Positions 56,486 to 64,000 of a stretch of DNA of 64,000 nt are shown here, piece by piece. Below the pieces are notes generated by a model. That model worked only from the letters and a program-made list of their open reading frames with translations. It did not search any database and had not been told where the DNA came from. The stretch covers positions 60,000 through 123,999 of the forward strand of contig JAOBSW010000665.1 in assembly GCA_026214975.1 (NCBI GenBank), in the 5' to 3' direction. This DNA is from Gentiana macrophylla. Its lineage: Eukaryota > Streptophyta > Magnoliopsida > Gentianales > Gentianaceae. How positions within the stretch are numbered: position 1 is the first letter of the stretch; each line of letters begins with the position of its first letter. The translations under genes and the position numbers were made by a program.

Positions 56486-58316
56486 TGTTAGTAATACCAT
56501 CCGCAACGGAAGCGATTTAAGGATCTAGATCTATAAATTACACGTAATAAAATAACTAGATCCACATCTACAAGGGGGTTGTAGAACATACCTCTTGGAT
56601 CTCAAATTCCAAGTTGAAGAACCGCAATAGAAAGAACGAACAAGGTGTGAAGAGCACCACGATCTTCCGTACGTGTGATCCAAGCAACTCCCGGTGGAAG
56701 GAAATTCTCGTCTCGAATCCTTTCGATATGCTACCCGGAAAAACCTCCAAGATTTTCCCTTAAATCTCCCCTTGGCCGAAAAATCTTTTCTCCTCTCCAA
56801 GAGGTGTATTTCGAATATTATTGTGTGTCTAAGGCTTGGGAGAACTCTCTTTATATAGGAGAGTAAAACTTAACCTCCAAGGATTTTATTTTGCAAATAA
56901 ATAATCCAATAAATAAAAGATAATTCCATAATATTCTAGAACAAATCTAGAATAATATTTATCTTTATTTCTTTCCATAAATATTTATCCAATAAATATT
57001 TTATACACATGTCTTATTAAATCACAAGAAAACAATTTCTTGTTCCATAAAATAGAGCATGGGGCGAAATTTCTAATATTGACCTAGTCAATATTAATTT
57101 TGCCATAACACAATAATGGAGCAAGATTATGGAAAATGTCTTTTCCACATATTTAATTATTTAGCCCAACTAATTTAATAGTCCACTAAACAATTAATTC
57201 ACATATCGTTTTAATAAAGTCCAACAAGAACTAAATTAATATTATTAGGATTCGACGTCCGAGAATAGCTATGCTATATTAGGAGGCACGTCTTGGGGAC
57301 CATGGACTAATAATCGGCGCTCCGATAAATCAAATAAATAATTATCTTACGAGCAGAATAATTATATTCGATAAATCAATCACAGAATATGCCATCATAA
57401 TCCCGTGATCGCACTCCTCCGATTATAAGATTATATTTATCTCCTCACGAGAATAATAATAAGCGTCCATTGATATAATCATTACATATGGATTAATCCT
57501 CCATGGATATTCATTCTAAATTGGGAAGTTACCATTAACCCTTTCTAGAACCTCTTATCCTTATTTACCATTAACCCCCACAGTGATCAATTAATTCATA
57601 CAACTCACCTTTGGTAGCTAATCAAAGTGTAATATGAACTCCATGGATCGATCGGTTTCTAGGATTAACAAATAAAGGGGCTGTCTATCTACTTCGTAAA
57701 TGGAAGGAATGGATTCCGTATACGTGATAACACGGACTACTCACTCAATCCGATTACAATGCCAAGATGGGGTAATTCGGACCACTGGACTCGGTGTAAT
57801 CCTTAACCGTCAAGTCAAACTTCATAATGATTCAAGCGGATTGATTGTGATCACCTCGAGATTAAGATCTATCCATAAATATGATCATCCACTCGATTCG
57901 ATAAGACTTCTCGATTACGGAATTATATCGTGAACTCTAATCAAATCGGTCCAAACCCCTATATGATATATCTATCATATATAAATGCCCCACTAGGTTC
58001 TCTTAACCGAAAGTCCGGATAAGACAATCACACCAATTGTGTTAGGCGCATTAATAGCACGTTAAAGAGAGACCCGATACTCTCGATTAACTTCACTACG
58101 GGCTAATTGTATTTTAAGTATATCTTCACTAACTCAATCCTCCGTGTATATACCATACTTTGAGTTAAGTGATTACATAAACGATATACTTTAGGGTTTT
58201 CTGTAGTGTAAATACTATTGTCGATGATTATGAGAATAATAAATATGAATAATAATGTCAATTCATTTATTAAATAAAACAATTACAAAATTGTCTTTCA
58301 GGCATCACACCTAACA
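56486..58316 (-). repeat. Minus-strand LTR of a further copia-type element
   Basis: Read on the minus strand it begins TGTTAGGTGTGATGCCTGAA at 58316 and ends ACTAACA at 56486 (1831 bp). A TATA box (CCTATATAAAGAG) lies near 56848-56860. A PPT abuts its 5' end, so this is the 3' LTR. It has the same layout as the solo LTR at 16227-18167 (minus strand, similar length, GC-rich first exon end, long AT tract), but I could not align them well. It truncates the Tat-like gag. Confidence 0.75.
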
Positions 58317-59698
58317 ATCTCCCACTTGCACGAAAGCATGTGATTAATTGTTTTAGAGCACACCCTATTATTTAAAATACAACAAACTACATCTCCCACT
58401 TGCTCTAAAGCAATGGAGACCCATCCCGTATTCTAGTACCCATTAAGCATATCATAACCATTTCAGATTCCAAAGTACACTCCGAGTATGCCGTCATAGG
58501 ATAGGTCAGTGACTCGGGGAGTACCTACATCTAAATGTCATGGGTCTTAATGATTAGTCAGGTTGTCGGCTCGAGACGATCCGTAGAATCGAAACGTTAC
58601 CGGTCCATGTAATCATGAGGTACTTTCCCAATATGCTTTTGACCTCTAGTGATTTCGAAAATCCCTATAAGCTACCCTTTCATCGTTTGCACAATGATGT
58701 GGTATCGGCTTCCAAATCTAGAATCACTCCCAGATATGAAATGGAAATCCTTAAGCTATATCGCCTCTCTAGCTACTACAAAAGCCGCTAATCACCCAAC
58801 TAGTTAAAGTCGAGTTGGCGTTCTTTGGATTCCTCCAGGCAATAGCTTCAACACAAGAGTAAACATCGAGCCCGAGATCGACTTAACGATCATCCTCAAT
58901 CGACTTAAAGTCAAAATCGATTGTATCACACATATCCAAGTTCATACATGAATATGTCCGCATATTATTCCTCGTTCTCTTCAAGATACTAAAGGGCATA
59001 CTAAACTTGCTTTGTTAACCGCCGAATCTAAGATTCGATCAAAGTTGACGTTCAATAACCTGACCATCTCTTACTAGAAAGAGAATCTATCCCATTTCTC
59101 TTGATCCGAAGATTTGAGAGTCATTCACGAGGCATAGGGTAGAACTTCCTCGTTGAATGTTGCATACACAGATGCATCATCTTAACCAATAAGATGGATG
59201 GGAAACCAGTGACTGATTCTAATGAATTCGACCGAGTCAAACTCTTAAGAATGTTGTCCAAATCTACATTGCGAGAGAATTGTGGTATTGTCGATTTCGA
59301 CTTGGATAACACACCCATGTTGATTCCAATTGGTGCGGTGTTATCCTTCACATTCACTCTTGTACTAAAATTGATATCCAGTCTACAAAAGACTTATCAA
59401 TATTACGGTCAAATCCACATATTGTAGAAATATATGACTTCCAATGACGAGAGGTTTTCTATTTATCCACAAAGGACATAAGCCTTGGCGGTCATTGTCA
59501 TTAGTTCATAAGGCAATACCTTCTGCTTTGAATGAATCCAGACTCCGTTTGTTTGGCAAGAAAATCTTAGGGAATCACCCCTATTTTCTGCTTTTGAACG
59601 AAATCATGCAATACTAAGTGGTAAGAGAGTTCAAGGTCTGATTAACTCTCTACTTATTAGGGAATTACCCCTAGACCACTCAAGCTTTGCTCTGAAAG
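58317..59698 (-). other. Internal 3' region of the minus-strand copia-type element
   Basis: On the minus strand the PPT GCAAGTGGGAGATTG lies directly before the LTR, and a second identical 13-base tract (GCAAGTGGGAGAT) lies at 58391-58403. The remaining 1.3 kb shows no RT, RNase H or integrase motif in any frame that I could read. The 59121-59357 minus frame has no known similarity. The element is cut at 59698 by the next insertion, so its pol may lie outside the window. Confidence 0.45.
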
Positions 59699-61113
59699 TG
59701 TTAAGAACATTTTATTATGTTTTGATGATGGCCATACTAGCTGTTATAGCAAGCCTGAAATAAGTTAGAATTCTCTGTATAAGTCTTTACTTAGAGTCGA
59801 CAAGTTGTATAAGTTGAGTCGGACAAGTATTGTACTAGTTGGTAGGACGGCAAAGTGAAAGCATAGACATTCGGCGAGTGAAGCCACCAAGCACCAAAGC
59901 AGAGATCTGAGAGAAGGATTATGATCGACTTATAACCAAGGAAGTCTGTGATGACCTTGGATAAGTCTAAGTTATGTTTCAAGTGATGAAACTCAATATT
60001 CCAATATGGTGTACACCGATCTCACCCAAATCAAGGGTGAGTGAAGTATAAAGATTCTCACGAAACTAAAACAAAGAAGAAAAGCAATTGAATCGGTGAG
60101 TACACCGATCGGCCGGCAAAGAGAAAACAAAGCGGCGAAGAAAGAACTAACGGCTAAGTCGGAAGGCTCACTCCACCGTCTACTGTGACGGTGAAGAGAC
60201 ACTTACAAGATCGATTTAATATACATTGAAGATTCAGTGAGATCATGCATTAAATGCACAATCATTAAAGGATCAAACAAGGGACGGATTTTGTGCTATA
60301 CATTTGAAAGAAGAATCCGATCATCAAATCAAGCGAGAATACAATTAAGGGGAATCAAGAATAAAATCAAGGATTATTCCTCATTAATATAGCCAACGGA
60401 CGGAATTTCAAAATCAAGGCTATTCAAGGCTATAAATAGAAGGCATTGACAGAAAAAGAAGATAACGATTAAGAAAAGAAAGAAAGCAGAAATTCTGTCA
60501 ATTAGAAAAGCCTTCTCTCTGAACTTACAAGGATACATCTAGTGATCAACTCAAATATCAGAACTACAAAGTCATATTCAGAATTGAGATTGATCAAGCA
60601 AGTGCGTGAATCACATTCACATAAAATCAAGCAATCTGAATCGGTGGCAACTCGAGAAGGAGTTAAAGCGTGATATTTGTAGAAGGATTTTGATCTCAGG
60701 AGCGACAAAAGGAAGATGAATCATCAAGTCATTGCGATCAAGGAGTGATAGTCTTGTAGATTGTGAAGCTTGGGAAGCCAAGGACAATCATCTTGTTGTT
60801 GTATCTGTGGAAACAATAGTGAATTCTCTCGATCATCACAGGAGAAGAGTGGATTAAGGGATTACACTACTCCCTGAACCACTATAAGACTTGTGTCAAT
60901 TTAATTTCTGCAATTTACTTTACTGACACTTATTTAATTTGCCTACATCATAACACATATACGTGATTGTCTAAACTGATTTGAAAACAACATAGTAAGA
61001 AGAGACTTATCCATTTGCTCAAAAGCTTTTAAAACACAAGAAAAGTTTTGAAACTCCACTATAGTCATTCACCCCCCTCCTCGACTATAGTTTCACCTTC
61101 TCTGGGACCAACA
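59699..61113 (+). repeat. 5' LTR of the right-hand Sirevirus-like element
   Basis: It starts TGTTAAGAACA and ends TCTGGGACCAACA at 61113, 1415 bp. A TATA box, TATAAATA, is at 60431-60438. The sequence before it (59694-59698, GAAAG) should be the target duplication, but the other end is outside the window. Confidence 0.88.
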
Positions 61114-61128
61114 ATTGGTATCGAGCGG
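61114..61128 (+). other. Primer binding site with a contracted CAG
   Basis: ATTGGTATCGAGCGG directly follows the LTR. The initiator tRNA-Met PBS should read TGGTATCAGAGC. Here the A of CAG is missing, giving TGGTATCGAGC. Confidence 0.85.
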
Positions 61129-61249
61129 TGTTCCTAGTATCGTAACACATTCGAGATCTAATTTACAGTAACAAGGAGATCACATATTTTCAAAGTAGTT
61201 TTCAAATCTGAAGTTTTTCATTCACCGCCATTTTTATATTCAATTGCTT

Positions 61250-63328
61250 TGATGGATTCCTCAAACTTCTTGTCAAAAGTACATTTTCAATGTTAATAAT
61301 TTTGATGAATATAAAATAAGAATGTTATCTCATCTTGCAAAGAACTCATGAGGAGATCTTGGATGTAATCAATGACGGCCCAATCATGATCACTACCTTG
61401 TGGTAGGCACGAGAGCGAGATCAAGGAAAGGAGATAGACAAACCCAAGAAAGATTGGACCAAAGATGACGAGGAGAAGAGCAAACCTAGACTTTGTAGCA
61501 AAAGATATGATCTTAAAGACTCTAGACAAAGCGACAACATGTTCATGAGAATCAAAGGCGCAAAACAAAGACAAAGGAGATGTGGGACAAACTATCATTG
61601 ATAAATGAAGGATGCAAGCGATCAAAGAAAACAAATTATCTCGTTGTAAAAGCAGAAATTTGAGAACTTTAAAATGAAGACTGGTGAATCCATTGATCAA
61701 ATGGACAATGATTCTCAAGCATCATCGATGAATCGCAAATAAGCTTGGACACACATATCCACAAAAGAAGTATGCTTGAAGATCTTGAGAGGACTACGAA
61801 AGATGGAAGATCATAACATCGATGAATCAGAGGAACAACAAATCTTGCAAGCAACGACACTCGACATCGATGTCCCAATTGAAAGCTCATGAATTCGAAT
61901 TGAGCGGTGAAGATGGTGGTCCGGCGAGAGACACACAAAATTACTCGCATTATTTGCACCCCAAGCAAAGTAACTTTGCGAATGCATCAAAGAAAGAGAC
62001 ACAAGAACTAAAAGAACAGGTAGCTTTATTAGTTAAACGTTTTGTGAGTTTAAAAAGAAGCCATTCAAAGGAAATTCAACATCAAACAAAGGTCAAGCTC
62101 AAACAGAGACATGAAGAAGAAAGATGATGAATACAGATGCTTCAATTGCAATAAGAGGTCACTTCAAGGTGATTGTCACGAAGAAAATGACAAAGATGAT
62201 GAAAAGAAGAAATTCAAAGCATCGAAAAGAGAAAGGGCAGAAGGCACTCAAGGCGAGAATCCAAAGCAGTGAAAAGCATGAAGAATCATCGACAATAACT
62301 CGGATGATAGTGATGAAGAAGACGATTTCGAGAGAAAATGAAAAGGCATGCCTATGCCTCATGACCAAAGAATTGGATGAAGACAAAAGTGATAGTTGAG
62401 ACAATCGAGGAAACAAGCCTATGTTTAATGGCTAAAGAATCGATGAAAGCGAGGTAACATCTAGTTCTGTTCTTCATCTAATGCATTCACATCTAACACT
62501 TGCACAATCCTCTAGTCTTCCATTAGATACAATGAGACCTAGTCCAAAATCTCATGACTAAATTTGATGAAATTGAAAAGAATCATGAAATTCGAAAAGG
62601 AATGCAAGGATCTAAGAAAAGAGAATAAGAGGTTAAAGAAAGAATCTGGATAAAACAAATTTGAATTAACTAGTAAGGAGACCTACTTAAATGATCAACA
62701 AAAAGCGAGATGACCATACATCTGTTACCATCGAATCGATTAAGAAGAACTCCTCACCAAGAAAGGTAATCTTTGCACCACTAAAAGCACCCGACTTACA
62801 AACCCTCAAAAGGTTTGGATCCAGATCTGGTCTTGGCTATAACAGTCAGGATGAATTGAGGACCACTAATGGACCAAAATTTAGAAAGGGACAGACCATG
62901 TCTCCAACAGATCATCATGTTCCAGTGAAGTCAAAACCCACTGTAGTGAAACAGTGAGACTAAATCCTCATTCCAATCATACAAAAACAACGACCATCCC
63001 GAAAGGTAAAGGCAGACTTTTTCCCTCAGAGGATGATTGGAATATCACACCTCCAAAATACAAGAGGAAACCATTCCACAAAATGCATCATGTGATTAAG
63101 AAAAATCAATCTAGCTATGTTCCTAGACACATGAAGCAAGAAAGGTTTCCTATTGCATATTGGAAAGTGAAGAAGGATATGAATGCACCAAAAGGTGGAA
63201 AAAGTATCGAGAATACCTTACGTAAAAAATATCGAAGCTATTACGCCATGCCTTATACATATGAAGTTGATGACTTCAATTATCCAAAAGAAGACCTTTT
63301 GGATACATACTTGGTATGGGAGGCATGA
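61250..63328 (+). pseudogene. Right-hand Sirevirus-like gag
   Basis: Fragments in all three frames carry copia gag motifs from about 61250. These include RIKGAKQ-like and GDKLSLI-like text near 61545-61600, out of frame, and a zinc-knuckle remnant at about 62124-62170 (CFNCNKRSLQGDCH), where the conserved His is lost. Two open stretches at 62691-62957 and 62954-63328 hold the basic gag tail and the spacer before protease. The protein would package element RNA. The upstream part cannot be read continuously. Confidence 0.7.
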
Positions 63329-64000
63329 TTTGCTATGAGATATGGACCCAAGCAGTGTTGGGTACCCAAACTTAATTAATCTGTTTTGTAGGATGTCCGG
63401 TACATAGGCAGTGGATGTTCCGGACATATGATGAGAAACAAGAAATTGCTCACTTGATTTTAAAGCTTTTGATGGACCCAAAGTCACATTTGGAGGAAAA
63501 GAAAACCCCTGGCAAGATTAAGGGGAAGGCACAATACTCAAAAACAATCTAAAGATTCAAAATGTGGCATATGTCAGGGACTTAACTTCAATCGATGAGC
63601 ATCAGTCAATTACGTGACAAAGGCTACAATGTGCACTTCAACAAAGAAGGATGCAAAGTGATTCACTGATCAAACAAACACAGTAGTTCTTGCAGGTAGA
63701 AGACAAGACAACATGTATGTGGTGGATGGGAAACGTAAAGCGGAGAAACATGTCTACTTGTCAAGAATAAACAATCAACAAAATTTGGATTTGGCACAGA
63801 AGATTAAATCACACGAATTTCAAGACCATCAACAAACTATCAAAAACAAGTTAGTTGAAGGCCTGCCGAGAGATCACATTCAAGAAAGAGAGTCTATGTG
63901 ATGCTTGTCGAAAGGAAAACAAATAAAAAGCTCATTCAAATCAAAGCCTCATCAATCTACAACAAGAGTTCTACATCTCTTTGCACATGGACTGTTTGGA
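63329..64000 (+). pseudogene. Right-hand Sirevirus-like protease and start of integrase
   Basis: GPKQCWVPKLN lies at about 63346-63378, just before the protease. CSGHMMRNK near 63417-63445 covers the D-S-G active-site region (the first Asp has become Gly or is out of frame). VLAGRRQDNMYVVDGKR is at about 63685-63735. A partial integrase zinc region follows to 63960. It resembles the protease and integrase of the element at 24251-25448 in order and wording. It ends at the window edge. Confidence 0.8.

Larger units (their letters stand above)
59699..64000 (+). mobile_element. Sirevirus-like copia element, 5' half
   Basis: The element begins at TGTTAAGAACATTTT (59699) and is cut by the window end inside integrase. 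Its LTR is the same family as the truncated one at 10711-11856. The order is LTR, PBS, gag, protease, integrase zinc region. Gag is heavily shattered, except for a well-preserved stretch at 62691-63328. The missing bases in its gag frame fall repeatedly at CAG/CTG-like sites. Confidence 0.88.

Noticed and set aside
58317..59698. Possible host gene between the minus-strand LTR and the next element
   Set aside because: No frame longer than about 80 codons, no recognisable domain, and the PPT next to the LTR shows it is element DNA.

Overview
This window looks like a transposon-filled intergenic block from a flowering plant, probably a eudicot. The evidence is Athila-type Ty3/gypsy elements, Sirevirus-type Ty1/copia elements with initiator-Met primer sites, an L1-type LINE carrying an RNase H domain, a CACTA-like end and a Stowaway-like MITE. 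I found no convincing host gene, rRNA, tRNA or CRISPR array. Nearly every protein-coding trace belongs to a mobile element, and almost all reading frames are broken by small indels or stops.

Layout. 1-10710 is the 3' part of an Athila-type element on the + strand (Athila-1): gag tail, protease, RT, RNase H, integrase, a small ORF, a second ORF behind an internal promoter-like block, a PPT and a 3' LTR. It was inserted into a minus-strand copia LTR (10711-11856). A CACTA-like end (from about 12013) with a nested Stowaway-like MITE (12361-12593) follows. A minus-strand L1 LINE spans 13474 to about 19970 and is split by a minus-strand solo LTR (16227-18167). An old + strand copia element (pol and 3' LTR) starts near 19971. 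Two complete younger elements cut it into three pieces: a Sirevirus-like copia (20166-35390, target duplication CTAAC) and a minus-strand Athila-type element (Athila-2, 35586-52102, target duplication CTGAG). The old copia resumes at 52103 and ends with a short LTR at 53718-54023. The Sirevirus-like element itself contains a solo Athila LTR (28419-30009, target duplication AGTTT). Further right are a Tat-like gag remnant (about 54243-56485), a minus-strand LTR with its PPT (56486-59698), and the 5' half of another Sirevirus-like element (59699 to the window end).

How the parts work together. Each LTR element carries, or once carried, gag, protease, integrase, RT and RNase H, plus an accessory ORF placed between pol and the 3' LTR. 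In both Athila elements the accessory ORFs sit behind internal blocks that reuse the GC-rich palindromic motifs of that element's own LTR promoter. Athila-1 also has a TATA box and a possible leader intron there.

Most notable signals: (1) a tandem pair of 25-nt hairpins with compensatory changes, in the same position in both Athila elements; (2) covarying stem-loops just after pol in Athila-1; (3) the internal U3-like promoter blocks; (4) a systematic CAG/CTG-to-CG contraction between sister LTRs and in a primer site, which looks like a CHG-methylation-linked sequencing error or mutational footprint. Signal (4) means many of the frameshifts here may not be real.
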